The translations under genes were made by a program, and so were the position numbers. Source: CAXSBA01 sp965277105 (GTDB lineage: Bacteria > Spirochaetota > UBA12135 > COTS27 > CAXSBA01). From it: a DNA stretch of 64,000 nt. The stretch is taken from assembly GCA_965277105.1 (NCBI GenBank), contig OZ255710.1, forward strand, positions 682,001-746,000, in the 5' to 3' direction. Positions 53,356-62,023 of this stretch are shown piece after piece (position 1 is the first letter of the stretch; each line of letters starts with the position of its first letter). The notes under the pieces were generated by a model. The model made no database searches and was not told the origin of the DNA. It saw only the letters and a list, made by a program, of their open reading frames with translations.

Positions 53356-54186
53356 TTACACAGCTATGGGGAAGCTAATTTTATCACAGCTTTTGTAGTT
53401 CACTAACTTAGTATCACCATACTCCCAATTAAAAATATCACTAAAAGAACTCGTCTCAATCTTAGTTAATGGAAAAGGATCTCTTTTTAGCTGCTCATGT
53501 AGTTGAGTTAAATGATTTTCATAAATATGGACATCACTCAACATACCAGTAACTAAACCTTCTTTTAATTTACATTCTTTAGCTATTAAATGTAATAATA
53601 AAGCATAAGACGCTATATTAAAAGGAACTCCTAAAGCCAAATCACAACTTCTTTGAAACCAAGTAAGATTTAACCTTCCTGCCAAAACGGTCAAGTGAAA
53701 CATAAGATGACAAGGAGGTAAAGCCATTTCTCCTAATTGACTAGGATTCCAAGCAGAAACAACAATTTGCCGATCGTTAGGATTTTTTTTAAGTTTTTCT
53801 ATAGCTATTTTTAGTTGATCTATTCCGTTAAAATTTCGCCATTGATAGCCATAAATTTTCCCTAAATCGTTTTCTTGCCTCTGGATTTCTTTTCTTGCTT
53901 CTGGGGAAATTCCTTCGGGGATTTTTTTCGGATTACACCATTCATCCCAAATATAACACCCTCTTTCTTGTAGCCATTTTTTAGTGGTATACCCTTTAAT
54001 GAAAAATTCCAATTCCACTTTAATCGCCTTAAACGCCATCTTTTTAGTAGTTAATAAAGGAAAACCACTTTTCATATCATGCTGAAGCATAGCCCCACTG
54101 ATAGTAAGGGCATTAATACCAGTGCGGTTTTTTTTTAAAACGCCTTCTTCAATTACTTGTTTGACTAAATCAAGATAAATTCTCAT
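53356..54186 (-). CDS. thyA: Thymidylate synthase ThyA
   Basis: 276 residues, normal length. It methylates dUMP to dTMP with methylene-tetrahydrofolate. LPPCHLMFH carries the nucleophile C159; QRSCDLALGVPFNIASYALL and the N-terminal RTGINALTISGAMLQHDM with FPLLTTKKM complete the pattern. Its stop lies 33 bases from the convergent racemase stop. It is followed upstream on the same strand by pdxH (15 bases). Confidence 0.96.
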   Translation of the reverse strand: MRIYLDLVKQVIEEGVLKKNRTGINALTISGAMLQHDMKSGFPLLTTKKMAFKAIKVELEFFIKGYTTKKWLQERGCYIWDEWCNPKKIPEGISPEARKEIQRQENDLGKIYGYQWRNFNGIDQLKIAIEKLKKNPNDRQIVVSAWNPSQLGEMALPPCHLMFHLTVLAGRLNLTWFQRSCDLALGVPFNIASYALLLHLIAKECKLKEGLVTGMLSDVHIYENHLTQLHEQLKRDPFPLTKIETSSFSDIFNWEYGDTKLVNYKSCDKISFPIAV

Positions 54187-54201
54187 GCTAGCTATTTAGA
54201 T

Positions 54202-54825
54202 TTACGGGTACAACCTACTAACTTTCCACTTCTTTTCTTTTCGAAAAACTACTCGCTCATGAAGACGATTTTTTTTCCCTTGCCAAAATTCAAAATAATC
54301 TGGGCTTACTTCATATCCGCCCCAATGTTGGGGTTTCACGAGTTGAGTTTTTTCTTTTAACTTTTCTTTAAAGTCTTGTAAAAAATCGTTATAATTGGCA
54401 AGAGGATTGCTCTGTTTGGAAAGAATTGCTCCTAACTGGCTTTCTAAAGGGCGGGAATGAAAATATTCCCCCGATTTTTTCAAGCTAATTTTTTTAACCT
54501 TACCTTCAATTCTAATTTGTATCTTAATCGGGTCCCAATAAAAATTGAGTGCAACCCAAGGGTTTTCTTCGATTTCTTTTCCCTTAGCACTACCATAATT
54601 CGTATAAAAGACAAACCCCCTTGTACTCCACTCCTTTAATAAAACAACTCTAGAAGAAGGACGATTTTCTTTGTTGACTGTCGCCAAAACCATCTGGTTC
54701 GGCTCTTTTACTTTTTGGCTAGCTAATTGAAAGCACTTGTCGAATAAAAAAAATGGGCTTACCCTAGTAAGTTTTTCGGGGAAAATATTTTTGGAGTTAT
54801 ATTGAAACCTTTTGATTATTTTCAT
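54202..54825 (-). CDS. pdxH: Pyridoxine/pyridoxamine 5'-phosphate oxidase PdxH
   Basis: 207 residues. It makes PLP using FMN. PNQMVLATVNKENRPSSRVVLLKEW (about 41-66), FYTNYGSAKGKEIEENPWVALNFYW, and the terminal ESQLGA...WGGYEVSPDYFEFWQGKKNRLHERVVF to RLYP are diagnostic. Start at ATG 54825. Probably co-transcribed with thyA. Confidence 0.95.
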   Translation of the reverse strand: MKIIKRFQYNSKNIFPEKLTRVSPFFLFDKCFQLASQKVKEPNQMVLATVNKENRPSSRVVLLKEWSTRGFVFYTNYGSAKGKEIEENPWVALNFYWDPIKIQIRIEGKVKKISLKKSGEYFHSRPLESQLGAILSKQSNPLANYNDFLQDFKEKLKEKTQLVKPQHWGGYEVSPDYFEFWQGKKNRLHERVVFRKEKKWKVSRLYP

Positions 54826-54880
54826 TTTAAGGGAAAATACTCAAAAAGATTTTCAAACAATAAGCACTTAAAAAAACTAT

Positions 54881-55408
54881 TTAAAATTTTTGATTTTTGT
54901 AATCAACAATGGATTGCTCTAAAACTTCTAATGCCTGCTTTTTCGGCAAAATAGCCTCGATAATCACTTCTTTTTTTTGTAGCATTTTATAAGTTTCAAA
55001 AAAGTTTTTTATTTCTTCTAACTGATGCGGGGAAATATCATTTAAATCTTTGATGTGACTCATTTGAGGATCTCCAGTTGCCACGGTTAGAAGCTTATCA
55101 TCGCCTTCGCCCCCATCAATCATTTTAATAACGCCTATGGGAGTTGCTTCTAATAGAGTACCACAAACTAGAGGGTATTGGGTTAAAACTAGAGCGTCTA
55201 AAGGATCTTTATCATCGCAATAAGTTTGTGGAACAAAGCCATAATTAAGCGGATAATGAACTGAACTATAAAGGATTCGGTCCAACTTGATTAATCCAGT
55301 TTCTTTATCTAGTTCGTACTTTACCTTGGAGCCTTGAGGGATTTCTATAATAACGTTAAGATTTTCTGGTGGGTTATTGCCAACCGAAATGTCGTGCCAT
55401 AAATGCAT
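54881..55408 (-). CDS. ppa: Inorganic pyrophosphatase (family I)
   Basis: 175 residues, the size of E. coli Ppa (176). It hydrolyses pyrophosphate made by biosynthesis. IEIPQGSKVKYELDKETG (about 23-40), HYPLNYGFVPQTYCDDKDPLDALVL with the metal-binding Asp cluster, and GVIKMIDGGEGDDKLLTV identify it. Lies between pdxH and rpsU. Confidence 0.96.
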   Translation of the reverse strand: MHLWHDISVGNNPPENLNVIIEIPQGSKVKYELDKETGLIKLDRILYSSVHYPLNYGFVPQTYCDDKDPLDALVLTQYPLVCGTLLEATPIGVIKMIDGGEGDDKLLTVATGDPQMSHIKDLNDISPHQLEEIKNFFETYKMLQKKEVIIEAILPKKQALEVLEQSIVDYKNQKF

Positions 55409-55445
55409 AATAAATAACTTTTACTCTGTTTTTAGAAAATTAAAA

Positions 55446-55473
55446 GTATCAGAGAAAATTTCTCATTTGATAC
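55446..55473 (-). terminator. Intrinsic terminator overlapping the rpsU stop codon
   Basis: Hairpin with outer arms GTATCA (55446-55451) and TGATAC (55468-55473) and inner arms GAGAAA/TTTCTC. The UGA stop of rpsU (55449-55451) lies within the stem. Read on the minus strand it is followed by TTTTAATTTT; on the plus strand by T8, so it may work both ways. Confidence 0.7.
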
Positions 55474-55664
55474 CTTTTTTTTCTCATGCTTTTTTTGATT
55501 TTTTTTCTTAATTTTATTGCTTCCTGTTTCCTTACTAAAGCTGGCTTTTTATGAAAACGTCTTTCTTTTAATTCTTTTAAAGTTCCTTGACGGTCAACTT
55601 CTTTTCTAAATTTTTTAACACTAATATCTAAATTATCGTTGGGACTTACAAAAATAATTGTCAA
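55449..55664 (-). CDS. rpsU: Ribosomal protein bS21
   Basis: 71 residues. SVKKFRKEVDRQGTLKELKERRFHKKPALVRKQEAIKLRKK is the S21 signature, followed by a basic tail. bS21 acts at translation initiation on the 30S subunit. The last codons and the stop codon are built into a terminator hairpin. Confidence 0.96.
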   Translation of the reverse strand: MTIIFVSPNDNLDISVKKFRKEVDRQGTLKELKERRFHKKPALVRKQEAIKLRKKIKKSMRKKRYQMRNFL

Positions 55665-55807
55665 ACTAATTTTTTCCTTACCATATGAAATATACTTATT
55701 AAATAAATATTAATGATAATTATATTATAAAAACCAAAATTCTTTTAAAAAAAAATATTTTTACTTTATCAATTGACTTAAATGCATTAAACGATAAAAA
55801 CCATCAA

Positions 55808-56242
55808 TCAACTAATATAAGGACGCCCCTTCCCAGTTTCTAAGAAATCTTTCAAACTAGCTAAAAAATATCCCCACCCAGAAGAGCAGATATCATAACA
55901 TTCTAAATGAGGAGATAATCCTTTATGATAAAACTTTACAAGCACCCCATTTTTTTTAGGAATAATTTGCCATTTTATTTCGGTATTTTCCCACTCGTCT
56001 TTTTGAGCTAAAAAATCCAGATTGTGAAATGCTTTTACGACTTTCCAAATAACTAAACTATTTTTTTCAATACTGGTCACCTGCATTTCCCAGCAAGTGT
56101 CGTTTTCAAATTTCGCCACCAGCACCTCGCCAACCGCAGATGCTGGACTGACAGAAGTAGTCCACCACTTATCGACATTGCTAGTAAGCGCAGCAAAAAC
56201 TTTTTCCGGGGTCGATGAGATGAGCAACTCTAAGATGAACAT
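55808..56242 (-). CDS. SRPBCC / AHSA1-like protein
   Basis: 144 residues. ELLISSTPEKVFAALTSNVDKWWT (4-27) is the usual START-like opening of AHSA1/SRPBCC proteins, followed by sheets ending in KFYHKGLSPHLECYDICSSGWGYFLASLKDFLETGKG, also typical. The fold holds a hydrophobic ligand; the role here is unknown. No clear partner gene; possibly transcribed from its own promoter. Confidence 0.85.
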   Translation of the reverse strand: MFILELLISSTPEKVFAALTSNVDKWWTTSVSPASAVGEVLVAKFENDTCWEMQVTSIEKNSLVIWKVVKAFHNLDFLAQKDEWENTEIKWQIIPKKNGVLVKFYHKGLSPHLECYDICSSGWGYFLASLKDFLETGKGRPYIS

Positions 56243-56310
56243 AAGAAAGTAATAACTACCTCTACGCTTATTTTACCATCGTTAATTTAAATTATTTTTA
56301 TTTTTTCTAG

Positions 56311-56316
56311 TATAAT
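56311..56316 (+). promoter_or_regulatory. -10 box of the KAP NTPase gene
   Basis: Perfect TATAAT in CTAGTATAATAACAA, about 46 bases before the ATG at 56362. No -35 match is clear. Confidence 0.45.
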
Positions 56317-56361
56317 AACAAATGGCTTTTTTAGTCTAAAAAAATTAGTTAAGAATTTATT

Positions 56362-58656
56362 ATGAATCAAAAAAACCCAACTCCAAAAAATCAAACAGAA
56401 AACCCTGCTACAAATAGTAGCATTTATGACGATAGCGCTATCAAAGAACCAAAGCAAGATATTTTAGGGAGAGAAAAATTTGCCGCTCATCTTGGTGGGG
56501 CAATTGTCGATTGGAACATAAAAGAAAGTTTAGTCGTGGGGCTTTATGGGGAATGGGGAGAGGGGAAATCTTCTATCATCAATCTGGCAAAAAAACATAT
56601 AGAAGAAAAGTCAGAAAAATTACTAGCAAAAAAAAAGCCCACCATCGTTGAATTCAACCCCTGGCTTTTTTCTAATATGGAAAATCTAGTCCAACAATTT
56701 TTTAATGAAATTGGAAAAAAACTAGGCGATGAAACTGATGAAAAATTTAAAAAGTATGCATCAGCATTATCTGAAATAGTTCCTAAAGAAAAAAAAGTTT
56801 TTGACCTTTTATTAAGAATTTTATTAGACCTTAAATTTCTAAAAGGATTCCCTAAAATTTCAAACTGGGCAGAGAATTATTTAACTTCCAATAAAAAATC
56901 AATCTCCCAGCTTAAAGAAGAAATTATCAAAGAATTTGGAAAAAGAAAAAATAAATTAATCGTCATCATTGATGACATTGATAGACTAAACCAGCAGGAA
57001 ATCCGCCAGATTTTTCAGCTAGTAAAAAGCAATGCCAATTTCCCCAACACCGTTTATCTTTTAGCTTTTGCCCGAGAAATAGTGGAAAAAAGCCTCGAAC
57101 AAGAGCACCCGGGATTTTCTGGCAGAAACTATTTAGAAAAAATCATTCAAGTAGGCTTTGACATCCCCCAGGCAGACCCTACTAAAATTCATACTTTTTT
57201 AGAAAAAGAAATCGAGGAAATCTTTCAAACCCTACCCGTAAAGCACTTCAAAAAACACCGATATGATAGCAGAATATTATCAAAGAAATTTTTTCTTGAT
57301 TTATTTAACAACCTTAGGGACGTTAAACGGTTTGTTAATGGCCTACGGTTCAATATTTCTCAGATGCATAACGGGAAAGTGATGGAAGTCAACCCTTTTA
57401 ACTTTACGATAATTGAAGCCATTCGATTTTTTGCTCCCGAGCTTTATCGTTTTATCAAAGAAAATAAAAATATTTTTATTAAAGATAAAAATAATAATTA
57501 TCGTGATAAAAATAATAATTATCGTGATAAAAATAATAATTATCGTGATAAAAATAATAATTATCGTGATAAAAATAATAATTATCGTGATGAAAATAAT
57601 AATTATCGTGATGAAAAAACAAAAGCCAGATTAGAAAAAGAATTAGAAAAAACAAACTCCAACAACCAAGATGATTTAAAATATTTAATTTGTTACTTGT
57701 TCCCTAAAGTTAATGGAATTTTAAAGGGAATTGAAGAAAGAGGTAGATATGTTTTGTATGAACTCAAATATTTTTTGAATTATGAACTCAAAGAAATTAA
57801 AATTTATCAACCAGAGCATTTCGCTAAATATTTTAACTTTATCCCGGGAGGTGGTGAAGGGAGATTAAGTCAGGCAGAAGCTGAAGAAATTCTTTCATCG
57901 ACAAGTAGCGTTGAAAAAATGGAGAAATTATTTAATCAATATATTGAAAAAGAGAAAGATAGTAAGATTGAAAGAATTTTAGAAAAACTTGAAACATATG
58001 TTGATGATAATAAACATAAAAAAATTTCTGATGAAGATATACCAAACGTAATCCAAGTACTTTTTAATATCTCGGATAAAATCCTATTATTAGTTTATTC
58101 ATATCGAATAATTGAAGTTATAAATAATATTTTTTCAAAGAAAAAACTAGATCAAAACGAGTGTTATAAAATACTTGAAAATGCCATTAATAACTGTCAA
58201 GGCACGCAAGGTATTCATCTTTTGATAGAAATTATTAACTATAATAATAGACCTAGTTTTTCTTTAATTAAAAAAGAATCACCAAAACTCAAAAGGTTAT
58301 ACATTGGTAAAATTAAAGGCTTGAATGAAGAAGAGTTATTAATTGATAATAATGCTCATAATTTTTTACTTTCTTGGAAAAAGTGGGGGAAAAAACAAGA
58401 CCTTACTGCTTTTATGGAAAAAGTTAAAGCAAGTCCTCATTTACTTTGTTTATTCCTTAGTGGATTTAAGACTTATGATCGCCCAGATGACTTAGAAAGA
58501 ACTGCTACTTTATTAAAGGTAAAAAACCTAGAAGAGATAAACCCCCGAATGGAAAAAGCAAAACAACTAGCAGAAAAAGATAAAGCGTTTCGCGATCAAC
58601 ACCAAGAAGTCATTAACTGGTATTTTAAAGCTATTGAATACAATAAAAAACCTTAG
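56362..58656 (+). CDS. KAP family P-loop NTPase with internal heptapeptide repeats
   Basis: 764 residues. Walker A GLYGEWGEGKSS at 60-71, the KAP motif FNPWLF at 98-103, Walker B LIVIIDDIDRLN at 199-210, and a sensor region YLLAFAREIVEKSLE. No transmembrane insertion is seen, unlike many KAP ATPases. Residues 375-416 are six tandem copies of a DKNNNYR-type unit, placed between the NTPase part and a helical C-terminal domain (about 430-764). KAP NTPases include plasmid PifA, which blocks phage, and several anti-phage ATPases, so a defence role is likely but not shown. It is a single gene with its own promoter. Confidence 0.88.
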   Translation: MNQKNPTPKNQTENPATNSSIYDDSAIKEPKQDILGREKFAAHLGGAIVDWNIKESLVVGLYGEWGEGKSSIINLAKKHIEEKSEKLLAKKKPTIVEFNPWLFSNMENLVQQFFNEIGKKLGDETDEKFKKYASALSEIVPKEKKVFDLLLRILLDLKFLKGFPKISNWAENYLTSNKKSISQLKEEIIKEFGKRKNKLIVIIDDIDRLNQQEIRQIFQLVKSNANFPNTVYLLAFAREIVEKSLEQEHPGFSGRNYLEKIIQVGFDIPQADPTKIHTFLEKEIEEIFQTLPVKHFKKHRYDSRILSKKFFLDLFNNLRDVKRFVNGLRFNISQMHNGKVMEVNPFNFTIIEAIRFFAPELYRFIKENKNIFIKDKNNNYRDKNNNYRDKNNNYRDKNNNYRDKNNNYRDENNNYRDEKTKARLEKELEKTNSNNQDDLKYLICYLFPKVNGILKGIEERGRYVLYELKYFLNYELKEIKIYQPEHFAKYFNFIPGGGEGRLSQAEAEEILSSTSSVEKMEKLFNQYIEKEKDSKIERILEKLETYVDDNKHKKISDEDIPNVIQVLFNISDKILLLVYSYRIIEVINNIFSKKKLDQNECYKILENAINNCQGTQGIHLLIEIINYNNRPSFSLIKKESPKLKRLYIGKIKGLNEEELLIDNNAHNFLLSWKKWGKKQDLTAFMEKVKASPHLLCLFLSGFKTYDRPDDLERTATLLKVKNLEEINPRMEKAKQLAEKDKAFRDQHQEVINWYFKAIEYNKKP
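57484..57609 (+). repeat. In-frame 21-bp tandem repeat inside the KAP NTPase
   Basis: Six head-to-tail copies of a 21-base unit, each encoding DKNNNYR; the first five are identical and the sixth differs by one base (Lys to Glu). A partial seventh (GATGAA) follows. Gain or loss of a unit keeps the reading frame, so the tract can change length without breaking the protein. Each unit contains the palindrome ATAATTAT, which may favour slippage. Confidence 0.95.
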
Positions 58657-58814
58657 CGCACTTCCTAGCTTAAAATTCTCAAAAAAGCCCAAAAGCTAGT
58701 AGGAATAAAAAAAAATTATTCAAAATCGATAAATTTTTAAAAATATTTATTTTTAATAGTATAGTTTTTTAACTTTTAAAACAAGCAAAAATTTAAATAT
58801 ATAGAAAACCGAAT

Positions 58815-59920
58815 ATGAAAAAAATTATTTTTAACAAAATTGCACGTGGCAACTTTATTTTATTAGCATTGTTCTCTTGCTTTTTTTTTTTAACCAGCAC
58901 TTTATTTTCCCAAAACTTCAAGGGGAAAACCGTTGAATGGATTATTCCTTTTAAAGTAGGAGGTGGAAGTGATAAATGGGCTAGATTTTACGCTCCTTTG
59001 CTATCAGAAGCACTTCCCGGCAAACCGAATGTTGTGGTAAAAAACGTTCCCGGCGGTGGATCTACTCAAGGAGCCAACTTTTTCGCTCAACGCGCCAAGC
59101 CAAACGGATTAACTATCCTAGGAACTTCTGGTTCTACTCAATTCCCTTATTTATTAGACGATAAACGAGTAAAATACGAATACAAAGACTGGAAAGTCGT
59201 TTTAGGCTCACCTACTGGTGGAGTGGTTTATGTTTCTCCTAAACTAGGGGTGACTGATGCCAAAGACATTTTAAAACTTAAAGGCAAAGGCCTAAAATAT
59301 GGTAGCCAAGGAGCCACTTCTCTTGACTTAGTGCCACACTATTAGCTTTCGAAATCTTAAGATTAGATGTGCAGGCGGTTTTTGGCATGAAAGGGAGAAA
59401 AGATGGACGTTTAGCTTTCCAACGAGGCGAAACCACTATTGATTATCAAACTTCTTCTTCTTACATCAAAAACGTGCAACCAGCAGTAGATAAAGGTGAA
59501 GCTATTGCTTTATTTTCTTTTGGAGCAATTGACAGCAAAGAAAAAATAGTTAGAGACAGCACTTTCCCGGATCTTCCTAGTTTTGTCGAAGTGTATGAAA
59601 TGATTAATGGTAAAAAACCTAGTGGACCAGCTTTTAATGCCTGGAAATCTTTCTTTGTTGCTGGTTTTCCCGGGCAAAAGATGGTTTTCTTGCCTAAAAA
59701 GACTAGCGGTAAAATCGTTAATGCCTATACTAAGGCGTTCAACAATGTAATAAATGCTCCTGGTTTTACTGAAAAGAAAAACAAAGCTCTAGGCACGTAC
59801 ACTCAAGTGACCGGAAAAAACGCTAGAAATCTACTCAAACAAGCCATTAATGTGAATTCTAAATCAAAAAAATGGGTGAAAAATTGGTTAAATAGTACCT
59901 ATAACACGAATTTAGAGTAA
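58815..59920 (+). pseudogene. tctC: TctC solute receptor of a tripartite tricarboxylate transporter, frame broken
   Basis: A signal peptide (MKKIIFNKIARGNFILLAL...FSQ) precedes a TctC/Bug-type binding protein: GKTVEWIIPFKVGGGSDKWARFY, NVPGGGSTQGANFFA and LKYGSQGATSLDLVP. The frame stops at TAG (59343-59345), but the continuation in the -1 frame (AFEILRLDVQAVFGMKGR to the end at 59920) completes the family. The break lies between 59323 and 59341 near CCACAC, and equals one missing base (or two extra). The whole would be about 367 residues. It captures citrate-type acids in the periplasm. Could be a true pseudogene or a sequencing error. Confidence 0.85.
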
Positions 59921-59958
59921 ATTCTACCAACTTTACTTTAAATAAAATTTAAATACAA

Positions 59959-59996
59959 AAAATAAACTAAAAGAATTTTTTCTTTTAGTTTATTTT
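59959..59996 (+). promoter_or_regulatory. Perfect 16-bp AT hairpin between tctC and tctA
   Basis: Arms 59959-59974 and 59981-59996 are exact complements (core AATAAACTAAAAGA / TCTTTTAGTTTATT) around a 6-base loop. It ends seven bases before the tctA ATG and is followed by ATTTAG rather than a clean T-run. It may protect the tctC message, partly terminate, or hide the tctA start, giving more receptor than permease. Confidence 0.6.
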
Positions 59997-60002
59997 ATTT
60001 AG

Positions 60003-61998
60003 ATGTTAGAACCTTTTTTACAGGCCTTAGTTAGCTTACTTACCGTAAGCCATCTTCTCTATTTATTTTTTGGCGTCATCTTAGGCATTAGCATTGGTAT
60101 TCTCCCCGGTTTAGGAGGGATCGTCGGATTTTCTATTTTACTACCTTTTCTTTATGGTATGGAGTTGACCTCAGCTTTGGCTATGCTAATTGGCTTGGTG
60201 GCGGTTATTCCCACTTCCGATACTTTCACTTCGGTGCTGATGGGAATTCCCGTATCTTCGTCTTCACAGGCTACTGTTTTAGATGGTTACCCCTTATCCA
60301 AAAAAGGGCAAGCCGCAAGGGCTCTAAGTGCCGCTTTTTCTTCTTCCCTCATAGGGGGACTTTTAGGGGCAATTATTCTTACTTTTTTTATTCTTTTTGC
60401 TAGAGGGTTTATCCTTTCTTTTACTTCTGCTGAATTATTTATGCTGGGAATACTAGGACTTAGCATGGTAGGGGTTTTAAGTGGGGATAATATTTATAAA
60501 GGCTTCATTGCTTGTGGAGTAGGACTTTTACTAGGGGCTATTGGTGGGGCTCCAGCTACTGGAGAATGGCGGCTTACTTTTGGGAGTTATTACCTTTTTG
60601 ATGGGGTTAAGTTAGTTATAGTAGGGCTAGGGATTTTCGCTATTCCCGAAATAGTTGACCTTTTAGTGCAAAATCGAAGCATTGCTAAAACTTCAGCTTT
60701 GGGAAAAGGCTGGAAGCAAGGATTAAAAGACGCCTGGATTTATAAATGGATAATAGCTCGTTGTGCTCCTTTGGGGGCAGTTATTGGGGCTATTCCCGGG
60801 CTAGGAGGTAGTGTGGTGGATTGGATAGCCTACGGGCATGTGGTTCAAACTTCTAAAGAAAAGGATCAATTTGGCAAGGGAGATATTCGCGGGGTTATCG
60901 CTCCTGAATCAGCCAATAACGCAAAAGAAGGTGGCGGACTAGTCCCTACCCTTTTATTTGGTATCCCAGGCAGTGGAAGTATGGCGGTTTTTTTAAGGGG
61001 CCTTGGTGTGTTGGGAGTAGAAGCAGGTCCTAATTTAATAAGCGACCAACTAGATGTATCTTACACAATTATTTGGTCTCTCGCGATAGCCAACGTCATT
61101 GGAACAGTCACCTGCATCATTATCTCTAGCAAAATAGCTAAACTTACAACCATCCCTTATGGATTTTTAGCTCCTTTTTTATGATAATGGCTATTAGTTT
61201 TGCTGCTTTTCAAGTAACGAGAAGTTTAGAAGATTTAGTTTTACTCAACGTCATTGGAATGATAGGTATTCTTTTTAAATTTTTTAACTGGTCAAGGCCG
61301 GCTCTTTTAGTAGGCTTTGTTTTAGCTGATACCGTAGAAACCTACCTATACCAAGCAGTGCAATTTTACGGTTGGGATTTCGTCAAAAGGCCGGGAGTTG
61401 TCGTCCTAATAGTACTAGTAACTGTTTCGGTGGTAATGGGAAATTTTTTAAACCGAAAAAAACAAGAAAAAGGGAATCGATCCACTGAAGAAAAAGAAAC
61501 GGGAGAAAAACTTCCTTATACTTTTTGGAGTGGAGAGTTGGTTTTAGTTTTAGGCGTTATCCTTTTTTTAGGTTACACTATTTTTGATAGCTCTAAGCAT
61601 AGCTTTTTAGGAAAAGTTTTTCCCATGACGGTTAGCATCGTTATTTTACTATTTGATTTGTTATTAGCCCGGCAATTAATCTCTCCTAAAAAACAAAGCA
61701 AAACCCTCTATCAACCCATTTTAGAAAAGATAAATTCTCCCCTTTATGGGTGACCACATGGAAAAATTTCTTATGGATAGCAAGCCTAGCTTTAGGCACT
61801 TGGGTAATGGAATTTTTACCGGCTTTATTCATTTTATTCTTAGCCATTATAAAAACCAAAACCACCGCTTCTTGGCTCAAAACCCTTATCATTAGTTCGA
61901 TAGCCTTAGGTTTTTTACTGTTCATTAGCAATATTATGGTCCTGCATCTGCCCACCGGATTAATTTACGATACTTTTTTTTTAAATGATTTAGAATAA
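60003..61998 (+). pseudogene. tctA: TctA-TctB permease (likely one fused gene), two frame breaks
   Basis: Residues 1-393 (60003-61184) are TctA: GISIGILPGLGGIVGFSILLPF, VIGAIPGLGGSVVDWIAYGH, ESANNAKEGGGLVPTLLFGIPGSG. The frame then stops at TGA (61182-61184); the -1 frame continues with the end of TctA and a TctB-like four-helix part (61181-61753), and a second -1 shift near 61736-61749 leads to the last TctB helices (to 61998). Joined, it would be about 665 residues. Both breaks equal one missing base, the first on a T6 run (CCTTTTTTATGA). An alternative is separate coupled genes at ATGA, but splitting TctA at residue 393 makes that unlikely. Confidence 0.8.
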
Positions 61999-62023
61999 TG
62001 TTAAATAAAAGGAGCTTTTACCT

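Noticed and set aside
57413..57634. Open frame of Ile/Val repeats (IIIIVIK) on the plus strand
   Set aside because: It is the alternative frame of the 21-bp repeat in the KAP gene; the KAP frame has the Walker motifs.
58664..58705. Inverted repeat TTCCTAGCTT...AAGCTAGTAGGAA after the KAP gene
   Set aside because: The arms have a three-base bulge, a loop near 20 and no T-run on the plus strand, so it is not a convincing terminator.
61686..61955. Minus-strand open frame across tctB
   Set aside because: It is the shadow of the broken permease; the plus frames give TctB-like helices, the minus one has no homology pattern.
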